From assembly GCA_018813975.1 (NCBI GenBank), contig JAHJAQ010000142.1:1-5757 (forward strand): a DNA stretch of 5,757 nt. The letters are read 5' to 3'. Below, piece after piece: positions 1-5,683 of this stretch; position 1 is the stretch's first letter, and each line of letters starts with the position of its first letter. Origin of the DNA: Microcaldota archaeon. Its GTDB lineage: Archaea > Iainarchaeota > Iainarchaeia > Iainarchaeales > JAGVWC01. A model generated the notes under the pieces. The model searched no databases and was not told where the DNA came from. It saw only the letters and a program-made list of their open reading frames with translations. The translations under genes and the position numbers were made by a program.

Positions 1-2585
1 TGACTTTCAGTTCTCTTAAAAAACAAAAAATCCAAAAAGGATTGGTCCAAGCGCAATAATGCGTCTAACAAAGTAGTATCTGCTACGGTTCCAAACCGAA
101 TAATTGGAGTAAGAGCGGTAACAGGCAAGGCCATAAAACCGCCATCATAAAAAGTAACATTAAATTGGCAGGCATGAAATTCAAATGATTTGCCCCGCAA
201 TTTTTCCAGTTCCGCATCATCCCCTGGCAAAGTAGAAACATGCAATAACCATTTTCCGGGATCCTGGACTATTTGCTCCCCAGAAACTGTTGCCAAGGGG
301 TTTTTTCCCGAAAACTTGGCTTCTTGAAAAATAGGGACTCTTTCAGAATAAAAATCAAAGAGAACCAAGTTTGGATCGTTTTCTGCACGTGCTTCAAGAT
401 TGGCAAAATTAGCAAATAAATCCTTGGCTTTCTGATGAACAACGCTCTCCGAAAAATACTTTTTTCCAACCAATGCGGCAACCGCTTCGTCAATAGAATC
501 CGGATTGGCTGTATGCCATTCATCCAATAGATGACTAATTTCATTACCCAGCATATAACAATTAGTCGGATCCTCTTGTGGCGTGGCAAACACAAACAAT
601 CGTTTGTTAGGAGTTATTCCTTCTAAAGTAAGCGAAATTGATTGAATTGGGTCAACTAAAATAGGTGTAGCAGCAGGCAACACCAAATCACTAATAGTTT
701 TTCCGTCCTTTCCCCTTAGCTCAATAAAGCGAATTGGTTCTGGCAGGTTTTCCCCTGGAAACAAAGTTTTTTCTGCAATAGCAGTTGTTCCGCCTTCTTT
801 TTGAACCACAATTGAAAACTCTGTTTCTGATCCCCGTGACAAGCTCAAACTAGAAGGACTAACTGGCAAACAAAGATCCATTACTGGCTTTGAAAGATCC
901 CAAATTTTTAGAATAGAACGCACTGTTTTGGTACCTTTTTTTGATTCCACCCATAAGACTAATTTTTCCGGCATTTCTATTGAATCCAAGTATTCTTTCA
1001 AACCAGACCAACAAACATTCGCACTAAAATCCTCACTTGGAATTTCAGTTAATGCTGCTCCGGTTTCATTTTTTATTTCTAGTTCCACTGGCAACTCCGG
1101 TTCAAGAACAGGGAGTTCAGCAAGCTTTATTGTGGCATTGCCCCTTGCAAGCACACCTAGAAATGTGTTATCCATTGCAACCAAATCCAATGTAAGCGAA
1201 GAACGATTTTCAAGTATATTTTTATAGGACTCTAAATAAGCGTTTTGACCATTTTTGGTTTGAATGATTTTTTGGTTTGCATTTTCAAATGGCAATGAAA
1301 TACAATCAACCGGCATTCCTTGTACAGGAGCAGCAATTGATGCCAAAAGAGAAAATCCTTCACCCAGAACCCCAATTTCCAATATACCATAGTGTTCCAA
1401 TTCAACAGAAGAAAAACAAACATTCAATTCCTGTCCGACAATTTCAGCAGTAGCAATAATTTCGCCAATACCAATTCCCGATTCTGAAACTAGTTCTCCA
1501 GTTAAATCTGGTTCTCCAGCCCCTCGATAAGCAAGCGGCTCTTCAACCGGTTCTTGTTCTGGCAATGCTTCTGACAAATCAACTGCTTCAATAACATCTT
1601 GCATAGCCGCCGCTTTTTCTGCAAGAGAAGATTCAATCGGTTCCGGGATTTGCACTGAAATAGTCGGAATATTCAATTTTGCAACCGCCAGTTCAGGAGC
1701 ATTATTTAAAAAAGAAACAGCAAGAAAGTTTGGAGTAGTACTCAAACCGGACAAACTCTGTGTATACTGATTCGAGCTTAAAAAAACACTCTGACTCGGT
1801 GTTTTTTCAAACAAACCGTTAGGGTTTCTTGGAAAGGTTTCAACGGCACCGAAACGAGTGCCCACAAAAAAAGCGTCTTTTTGCGCCGAAACCACAATTA
1901 CAGTATTCGTATAATACCATTCTCCCGAAGGAACATGGTTTATGGTCTGAATCAACTCCAGCCCTTCCAAAGAAAACCTAAAAACAAGAAACTCTTTTTT
2001 TTTGTCCTGAAAAGCCACTATTGTTCCGTCAGAGGCAATTGAAAAATCCGTAATGCCCTTAAGTTGCGGATGACCCCAGTGATTTTTTTCACCAGTAACA
2101 AGATTAATCTCAGTCAGATGGTTCAATGTTTTATTAAAAGTAAAAAGGCTTTTACCATAAAATTCCAAGCCAAGGTAACTCCAGAAACCATTGTAAATTT
2201 CTTCAGGAGTTCTGTGGCCTTCCTGCAACTCAAACCCGTTCGGAATACGAAGAATCACAAAAGTGTTTTTTTTGTATAATCCAAACAATTCCCGATGGTC
2301 ATCCAAAACCAAATCATACGTTTTTTTCAAGCCAGGCATTATAATGGAATCAAGACGCTCTTTTGACTGCAAATCAAAAAGAGTTACTTCAACAGAATTC
2401 TTTTCCGGCAAATCAGCCCCCGCATAAAGAATGCCGTCTACCTCGTTCAATGCAACCGCTTGTACGGAATCAAGCGGGTTTGCATAACGAAGATGAAAAT
2501 ACTCAAAACTGCTTTCATCCAAAAGAGCCATTGCACTGGAAAAAAGGATTATTGCAAAAAATAATACAAACAAATATTGTTTCAA
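1..2585 (-). CDS. Large secreted multi-domain surface protein, C-terminus beyond window
   Basis: I do not recognise this family. The frame is open from a TTG start at 2585 to base 3, giving 861 residues with no stop before the window edge. Residues 1-20 form a signal peptide: Lys2, a hydrophobic core, then SSAMA before a likely cleavage at A20. The next in-frame ATG (2531) would lose that signal. A GGGTGA Shine-Dalgarno lies 6 nt before the TTG. Residues 21 to about 310 are repeated short beta strands with turns such as SDGTI, resembling propeller blades (inference). Residues 313-362 are an acidic Pro/Glu-rich linker. Two similar beta domains follow, each opened by NVC (C390, C525) and closed by C428 and C572. 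A mixed region with C676 and C806 comes next. Several N-x-S/T sequons are present. It is probably exported and surface-exposed, and is coupled to the membrane protein upstream. Certain as a gene; function unknown. Confidence 0.9.
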   Translation of the reverse strand, partial: MKQYLFVLFFAIILFSSAMALLDESSFEYFHLRYANPLDSVQAVALNEVDGILYAGADLPEKNSVEVTLFDLQSKERLDSIIMPGLKKTYDLVLDDHRELFGLYKKNTFVILRIPNGFELQEGHRTPEEIYNGFWSYLGLEFYGKSLFTFNKTLNHLTEINLVTGEKNHWGHPQLKGITDFSIASDGTIVAFQDKKKEFLVFRFSLEGLELIQTINHVPSGEWYYTNTVIVVSAQKDAFFVGTRFGAVETFPRNPNGLFEKTPSQSVFLSSNQYTQSLSGLSTTPNFLAVSFLNNAPELAVAKLNIPTISVQIPEPIESSLAEKAAAMQDVIEAVDLSEALPEQEPVEEPLAYRGAGEPDLTGELVSESGIGIGEIIATAEIVGQELNVCFSSVELEHYGILEIGVLGEGFSLLASIAAPVQGMPVDCISLPFENANQKIIQTKNGQNAYLESYKNILENRSSLTLDLVAMDNTFLGVLARGNATIKLAELPVLEPELPVELEIKNETGAALTEIPSEDFSANVCWSGLKEYLDSIEMPEKLVLWVESKKGTKTVRSILKIWDLSKPVMDLCLPVSPSSLSLSRGSETEFSIVVQKEGGTTAIAEKTLFPGENLPEPIRFIELRGKDGKTISDLVLPAATPILVDPIQSISLTLEGITPNKRLFVFATPQEDPTNCYMLGNEISHLLDEWHTANPDSIDEAVAALVGKKYFSESVVHQKAKDLFANFANLEARAENDPNLVLFDFYSERVPIFQEAKFSGKNPLATVSGEQIVQDPGKWLLHVSTLPGDDAELEKLRGKSFEFHACQFNVTFYDGGFMALPVTALTPIIRFGTVADTTLLDALLRLDQSFLDFLFFKRTES

Positions 2586-3214
2586 GAACAATCACCCAAA
2601 ATTTCATTCACACTTGCCAATTGGTTTTGCAATCCAGCAATTCCTTCGCTCAAATCAATGGTTTCTTCAAAACCGATTTGGTTTGCTTGGCTTGGAAAAT
2701 TAGCTGCAAAAGAATTGTGCGCTTGTTCTACCGCGGTTAGTGCATTTTGAGCGTTTATGAGCGGTTCTTGTAATGAAACAAAAAAAGAGCGTTGGCTACA
2801 AACCACTTCATCCGATTCGGTACCGGAAAAACTCGCGGCTTGGTTTTTGAATTGTAATTGGTTCCAAGCAATTGCAAGGTCTGCTCTTGCCAACCAAACA
2901 AGGGTTAATGCTAGTACTGCTTCTTTTCCTTCAAAAGAATCTTTGGCTTCTATTTGGGATTGAAAGTCTTGTAATTGGATTTGAGCGGCTTGCAATCCAC
3001 TTGCATTTGTGGTTTGAAAAGAACCATTTTGAATATCAAAAACAGGCATTCCGGCAAGCAAGGATTGCAAGGAAGCGGCTCCGCTTTCAAAAGAAGTTAC
3101 CTCAGAAACAATCGGCCCCCCAAAAAAAGTGCCTGTAGAAAACAAGGCCCAAGCTATTCCAATAACCACGATTAGAACGAGCAATACCCCCAAATTTCGC
3201 CAGCGAGAATCCAT
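2582..3214 (-). CDS. Membrane-anchored protein with helical ectodomain, first gene of surface operon
   Basis: I do not recognise this 210-residue protein. After a short N-terminus with R4 and R6, residues 8-26 form a strongly hydrophobic helix that should act as an uncleaved signal anchor. That places residues about 30-210 outside the cell. The ectodomain is rich in Gln, Ala, Ser and Leu, with stretches that read as amphipathic helices (roughly 73-125 and 142-205), and has two cysteines (C139, C209) that could pair. The ATG is supported by a TATA element about 36 bp upstream and has no obvious Shine-Dalgarno, as expected for a very short leader. Its TGA stop overlaps the TTG start of the giant secreted protein, so the two are almost certainly cotranscribed and translationally coupled. 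A partner, anchor or assembly factor for the giant protein is a reasonable inference only. Confidence 0.88.
   Translation of the reverse strand: MDSRWRNLGVLLVLIVVIGIAWALFSTGTFFGGPIVSEVTSFESGAASLQSLLAGMPVFDIQNGSFQTTNASGLQAAQIQLQDFQSQIEAKDSFEGKEAVLALTLVWLARADLAIAWNQLQFKNQAASFSGTESDEVVCSQRSFFVSLQEPLINAQNALTAVEQAHNSFAANFPSQANQIGFEETIDLSEGIAGLQNQLASVNEILGDCS
2592..2597 (-). promoter_or_regulatory. Shine-Dalgarno GGGTGA deciding the TTG start of the large surface gene
   Basis: Read on the minus strand, GGGTGA is followed by six bases and then TTG at 2585. It matches the anti-Shine-Dalgarno of archaeal 16S rRNA and lies inside the last codons of the upstream gene. This site selects the TTG at 2585 over the TTG at 2591 (no spacing) and the ATG at 2531 (which would lose the signal peptide). 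It is the clearest ribosome binding site in the window, at the only start that is internal to an operon. Confidence 0.75.
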
Positions 3215-3228
3215 TATAATCTAATACA

Positions 3229-3426
3229 TTATAGTGAATAAATTACATTTAAAGCTTCGCCTTGCAAAAAGCGCTTTTTATATTCTAAAATGTTCTCGAA
3301 AATAGTCTTGGCGTTTCCACTCTTTTCACGCCCCAAATCCCTATTGTTTTGGATTGCAATTTCTTGTAGCCGCCTCCAAAAAAAGAAAGCAAGTTTTTTA
3401 AAAGAAACTCGCCTATTAGAAAACAT
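3229..3426 (-). CDS. Doubtful 65-residue ORF in the divergent promoter region
   Basis: This ORF opens at an ATG that shares its CATG with the start of the divergent CxxC gene and ends 14 bases before the ATG of the membrane-anchor gene. The product is basic and hydrophilic with a helix-like second half (for example ENILEYKKRFLQGEALN). The plus strand between about 3255 and 3380 is T/C-rich, as expected if the minus strand is coding. Against it, I see no TATA element upstream of 3426, and it overlaps the promoters of both neighbours. It could be a small gene with a later start, a decayed remnant, or chance. I do not recognise it. Confidence 0.2.
   Translation of the reverse strand: MFSNRRVSFKKLAFFFWRRLQEIAIQNNRDLGREKSGNAKTIFENILEYKKRFLQGEALNVIYSL
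3247..3259 (-). promoter_or_regulatory. TATA box and BRE-like promoter of the surface operon
   Basis: The minus strand reads CGAAGCTTTAAAT, a purine-containing BRE-like stretch followed by an archaeal TATA core (TTTAAA at 3253-3248). The core centre is about 36 bp from the ATG at 3214. Initiation about 26 bp downstream would give a leader of only about 10 nt, consistent with the absence of a Shine-Dalgarno there. Assigned by sequence and spacing only. Confidence 0.55.
3385..3403 (+). promoter_or_regulatory. TATA/BRE promoter of the CxxC gene, predicted leaderless
   Basis: A purine-rich GAAAGCAAG, BRE-like, runs directly into TTTTTTAAAA at 3394-3403. The centre of the TATA core is about 26 bp before the ATG at 3425, the usual distance from an archaeal TATA box to the first transcribed base. 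Transcription would therefore begin at or next to the start codon. This also argues against starting the gene upstream at 3290. Confidence 0.6.
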
Positions 3427-3712
3427 GGCCTGGAATCAAATCACAGACACCCAGCATTATTGTCGCGAATGCAACAAATATCGAGTGTTTAGGCCATTCG
3501 ATTTAGAACGCAAAAAAAAAGCATTGTATGGATTACACCACTTACAACGATATTATACCATTCGATTATTTGAAAAAAATCCGGATGCGCGCATTGAACG
3601 AATACTCGCAAACAAACAAAACAAAGAACTATGCCAAAAACTCATTCAAGCCTGCCAAGAATGCACGCGCACTATCGACCAGGTAAACCAGCATCTCTTA
3701 TTGCTCAAATAA
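3425..3712 (+). CDS. Small protein with two CxxC pairs, putative zinc-binding
   Basis: This is a 95-residue, basic, soluble protein with no signal or membrane segment, and I do not recognise its family. C13-x2-C16 (in HYCREC) near the N-terminus and C77-x2-C80 (in ACQEC) near the C-terminus are separated by about 60 residues that look helical and are rich in Arg, Lys and Gln. The four cysteines could form one zinc site joining the two ends, with C70, H38 and H39 as further possible ligands (inference). The frame extends upstream to an ATG at 3290, but that extension is Phe/Ser-rich, promoter-like sequence. The ATG at 3425 sits exactly where a leaderless transcript from the TATA box would begin. 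The basic charge suggests nucleic-acid contact, but this is not demonstrated. It is followed 47 bases later by rnhB, which has its own promoter. Confidence 0.75.
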   Translation: MAWNQITDTQHYCRECNKYRVFRPFDLERKKKALYGLHHLQRYYTIRLFEKNPDARIERILANKQNKELCQKLIQACQECTRTIDQVNQHLLLLK

Positions 3713-3721
3713 AACAATTGA

Positions 3722-3734
3722 TTTTTAAAAAAAA
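3722..3734 (+). promoter_or_regulatory. TATA element of rnhB
   Basis: TTTTTAAAAAAAA lies 10 bases after the stop of the CxxC gene. Its TTTAAA core is centred about 33 bp before the rnhB ATG, predicting a leader of roughly 7 nt. The run of five Ts at 3722-3726 may also help terminate the preceding transcript. Confidence 0.5.
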
Positions 3735-3759
3735 GCATTCCTAATCTAATTGGTTTTTC

Positions 3760-4410
3760 ATGCTCATTGCCGGAGTAGACGAAGCAGGAAGAGGGCCTTG
3801 TTTAGGGCCCATGGTATTAGCAATCGCTACTATCGAAAAAGAAAAAGAACTCGAATTAATGGAAATTGGAGTACGCGATTCCAAAGAACTTTCTCCCGCA
3901 AAACGCGTAGAACAACTACCCCAAATTAAGCGCATTGTACAAGAATTTTCGAGTGTACACATTCCCCCAAAAGAACTCGATGCCCTAATGGACTGGAAAA
4001 GCCTAAATGAAATAGAAGCCATGAAAATAGGGGGCCTGCTAAATAACTTGAAAAAAAAACCCGACGTGGTTTTTATTGACAGTCCCGATGTTATTCAAGA
4101 AAACTTTGGCAAAAGAATCAAAAAATACCTTACTTTTGAAACCAAACTCAAAACAGAACACAAAGCCGATTCTAATTATTTAGTAGTGGGCGCTGCATCC
4201 ATCATCGCAAAAGTAGAAAGAGACCATGCCATTGAAATCCTTGCCAAAAAATTTGGAAAAATTGGATCGGGCTACACCCACGACCCTCACACAAGAGAAT
4301 TCTTATTCAATTATGTCAAACAAAACAAACACTTGCCCTCTTGCTGTAGAAAAAGCTGGAGCACCAGCAGACAAATGCTAGACGCGCACTTACAACAAAA
4401 ACTCTTTTAA
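3760..4410 (+). CDS. rnhB: Ribonuclease HII, archaeal type
   Basis: RNase HII cleaves the RNA strand of RNA-DNA hybrids and nicks 5' of single ribonucleotides in duplex DNA. It acts in primer removal and ribonucleotide excision repair in the cytoplasm. The 216-residue length is normal. The N-terminus LIAGVDEAGRGPCLGP carries the DEAGRGP signature with catalytic D7 and E8. The other acidic residues are D107 (VFIDSPD) and D137 (KADSNYLVVGAASIIAK), giving the expected two-metal DEDD site at archaeal spacing. GSGYTHDP (169-176) and RKSW (197-200) are further conserved blocks. The ATG at 3760 puts the signature at the usual distance from the N-terminus and agrees with a TATA box 33 bp upstream. 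The C-terminus ends in LQQKLF, with no convincing QxxLxxFF PCNA-interaction motif. It is flanked by independently promoted genes, so it is probably monocistronic. Confidence 0.97.
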   Translation: MLIAGVDEAGRGPCLGPMVLAIATIEKEKELELMEIGVRDSKELSPAKRVEQLPQIKRIVQEFSSVHIPPKELDALMDWKSLNEIEAMKIGGLLNNLKKKPDVVFIDSPDVIQENFGKRIKKYLTFETKLKTEHKADSNYLVVGAASIIAKVERDHAIEILAKKFGKIGSGYTHDPHTREFLFNYVKQNKHLPSCCRKSWSTSRQMLDAHLQQKLF

Positions 4411-4417
4411 AGTTTCA

Positions 4418-4423
4418 TTTTTT
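4418..4423 (+). terminator. Oligo-T terminator candidate after rnhB
   Basis: Six Ts begin 7 bases after the rnhB stop, with no hairpin before them. Archaeal RNA polymerase can terminate at such non-template T runs. It sits just before the hsp20 TATA element, where a boundary between units would be expected. Confidence 0.35.
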
Positions 4424-4439
4424 GCCAGCGCTAAAGCTG

Positions 4440-4448
4440 TTTTTAAAT
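4440..4448 (+). promoter_or_regulatory. TATA element of hsp20
   Basis: TTTTTAAAT has its TTTAAA core at 4442-4447, about 40 bp before the ATG at 4485, predicting a leader of about 14 nt. It falls inside the upstream in-frame extension that would begin at the TTG at 4422, which argues against that longer start. I see no clear inverted repeat that would suggest a heat-shock repressor operator. Confidence 0.5.
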
Positions 4449-4484
4449 GCTATTGTTCTATCAATAGCATATAGTTGGATTAAA

Positions 4485-4988
4485 ATGGAAAAGAAAAAAA
4501 AAGAGTTTTCTCCCGAAATGCCCGGATTTGACTTTGAATTTGAAAAAATAGAAGGCAGGGTAAACGAAATGATCAGCAAAATGATTGACAATCCAGATTT
4601 TCCTTCAGACCAGCCCATTGTCATGGGATTTGCCCTCAAAATGGGAGAAAACGGTCAGCCACTAATACAAGAATTCAATAATTTTAAAGAAAACGAAGTT
4701 GAAATTGAAGAAACAGAGCCCTTAGTAGAAACGCAAAACCTCGAAAAAAGCGTTATAGTAACAATCGAATTGCCTGGGGTTAAAAAACAAGAGATTGACT
4801 TGAATTCCAAGTCTCGATCTCTAACGGTTTCGGTTTGGAATGAACACCAACAATTCTTTAAGCACATTTCTTTGCCAGAAGAAATTCTTTCCCAAAAAAC
4901 CAAGGCCCGCTTTAAGAATGGAATATTGGAAATACAGTTACTCAAAAAAAAGCCAGTAGCCCAAAAAAACAAAATCAAAATCGAATAA
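4485..4988 (+). CDS. hsp20: Archaeal Hsp20 / alpha-crystallin family small heat-shock protein
   Basis: This is a holdase chaperone that should assemble into oligomers and keep unfolding proteins soluble in the cytoplasm. From the ATG at 4485 the product is 167 residues. A charged N-terminal arm (1-45) is followed by the block MGFALKMGENGQPLIQEFNN (47-66), a feature I associate with archaeal Hsp20 homologues. The alpha-crystallin domain spans about 79-155: EPLVET at its start, ELPGV at 95-99, and the diagnostic A-x3-NGILEI at 141-150. The C-terminal tail ends in IKI (164-166), the IxI motif that docks onto neighbouring subunits. An in-frame TTG at 4422 would add 21 residues, but that stretch contains the promoter. 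The Lys-rich tail is encoded by A runs that double as possible terminators for the convergent scpB. Confidence 0.93.
   Translation: MEKKKKEFSPEMPGFDFEFEKIEGRVNEMISKMIDNPDFPSDQPIVMGFALKMGENGQPLIQEFNNFKENEVEIEETEPLVETQNLEKSVIVTIELPGVKKQEIDLNSKSRSLTVSVWNEHQQFFKHISLPEEILSQKTKARFKNGILEIQLLKKKPVAQKNKIKIE
4944..4969 (-). terminator. Two oligo-T runs terminating scpB inside hsp20 coding sequence
   Basis: On the minus strand, T7 (4969-4963) and T8 (4951-4944) lie about 21 and 39 nt past the scpB stop. They are the complement of AAA Lys codons in the hsp20 tail. With one base between the convergent genes, these are the first plausible terminators for scpB. Assigned by sequence alone. Confidence 0.4.
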
Positions 4989-4989
4989 A

Positions 4990-5562
4990 CTATTTCTCGT
5001 CTAAATGACTATCATCAAAATTCGCGGTTGCTTGTGTCATGGCCTTGCCAATTTCTTTTGCTTCTGTTTCGGTTTCGCTCTTTAACGCGTTCTTTCCAAA
5101 CTGTTCTAAAAACTTTTTAGTGGTTTTTAGTAAAAAGGTTCTGCCATACCGTGTTTTAGAAATCAATCCTTTTTCGAACAATACTTTTACATGTTCATAC
5201 CCTTTATTGTTTCTAAGCTTAATAACCAAGGATTGTTTAATAGGCTGTTTGAACGCAATCAAGGCCAGGGTTTTTTGAATGCTTTTATTAAATTCTGCTC
5301 CAGAAGCAAATTTTTGCACGTCTCCTTCAAAATCATCGCGCACTCTCATTTGAAAGCTACCATTCAAATCAGTTATTTCCAAGGCAGAATCGCGTTGATT
5401 AAATTCTTCCAATAATTCTTTTACAAGGCGATGCGTTTCGAGCAAAGAATCGTTTTTGATGGTCTTGGCTAGTTCTTCTATTGGAACCGCTTTTGGAGAC
5501 ATAAACAAAGCCGCTTCCAGTACTTTTTTGGAGTCCTTGTCAAAACCCTTTATCGAAGCCAT
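4990..5562 (-). CDS. scpB: Segregation and condensation protein B
   Basis: ScpB is the winged-helix (kite) subunit that joins the kleisin ScpA and SMC to compact and segregate the chromosome. The 190-residue product has a first winged helix at about 8-75 (SKKVLEAALF...) and a second at about 92-156. The second contains the most diagnostic stretches: KTLALIAFKQPI (97-108), LFEKGLI (128-134), YGRTFLLKTTKKFLEQFG (139-156). The charged tail rich in Glu, Lys and Thr is typical and probably disordered. I chose the ATG at 5562, not the one at 5631, because the extra 23 residues are Phe/Cys-rich and run through the TATA element. No scpA lies next to it in this window, and nothing is coded in the 195 bp upstream, so it seems to be expressed from its own promoter. 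Confidence 0.93.
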   Translation of the reverse strand: MASIKGFDKDSKKVLEAALFMSPKAVPIEELAKTIKNDSLLETHRLVKELLEEFNQRDSALEITDLNGSFQMRVRDDFEGDVQKFASGAEFNKSIQKTLALIAFKQPIKQSLVIKLRNNKGYEHVKVLFEKGLISKTRYGRTFLLKTTKKFLEQFGKNALKSETETEAKEIGKAMTQATANFDDSHLDEK

Positions 5563-5592
5563 GATATCACACAAAAACAAACAAGAAAAAGG

Positions 5593-5602
5593 TTTAAAAA
5601 AA
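5593..5602 (-). promoter_or_regulatory. TATA element of scpB
   Basis: The minus strand reads TTTTTTTAAA (5602-5593). The TTTAAA core is centred about 33 bp before the ATG at 5562, predicting a leader of about 7-8 nt. A GTGAT four bases before the ATG (5571-5567) is a weak Shine-Dalgarno candidate but may fall outside the transcript. Confidence 0.5.
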
Positions 5603-5673
5603 CACCAAAAAACCAAAAAGGCTTTTTCCACTGGAATTCACCACAGAAATGCACAGCGATACAACTCCAACAG

Positions 5674-5683
5674 TTTTATAAAA
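5674..5683. promoter_or_regulatory. Palindromic TATA-like element TTTTATAAAA
   Basis: This perfect 10-base palindrome could work in either direction. Rightward, initiation near 5704 would serve a gene beyond the window edge. Leftward, it would give scpB a leader of about 90 nt in addition to the proximal promoter. The rest of 5640-5757 is very AT-rich and shows no supportable ORF or RNA gene. Confidence 0.3.

Noticed and set aside
269..595. 108-codon minus-strand ORF
   Set aside because: It is in another frame of the large secreted gene. The true frame continues through this stretch with protein-like composition, while this one is an Ile/Leu/Arg-rich shadow.
928..1227. 99-codon plus-strand ORF rich in Ser and Phe
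   Set aside because: It is the antisense reading of the large secreted gene, which is open without interruption here.
1990..2004. Long T run as a possible frameshift or slippage site
   Set aside because: It encodes consecutive Lys codons in the large gene and the frame is intact on both sides. Similar A/T runs are common in this AT-rich sequence.
2363..2740. 125-codon plus-strand ORF
   Set aside because: It is antisense across the junction of the two surface genes, both of which are well supported on the minus strand by a signal peptide, a membrane helix and a ribosome binding site. Its product looks like no protein family.
3290..3424. 45-residue N-terminal extension of the CxxC protein from an upstream ATG
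   Set aside because: The extension contains the BRE/TATA promoter, reads as Phe/Ser-rich non-protein-like sequence, and the ATG at 3425 is at the exact leaderless distance from that promoter.
4422..4484. 21-residue hydrophobic extension of Hsp20 from a TTG codon
   Set aside because: It has no Shine-Dalgarno, overlaps the TTTTTAAAT promoter element, and is not expected on a cytoplasmic Hsp20.
5615..5627. AAAAAG-G-CTTTTT as a rho-independent terminator hairpin
   Set aside because: A one-base loop cannot form a hairpin and the stem is almost all A-T. It lies upstream of scpB, not at a gene end. Kept only as a possible operator.
5563..5631. 23-residue Phe/Cys-rich extension of ScpB
   Set aside because: It runs through the TATA element, resembles no ScpB N-terminus, and the ATG at 5562 gives a normal-length protein.
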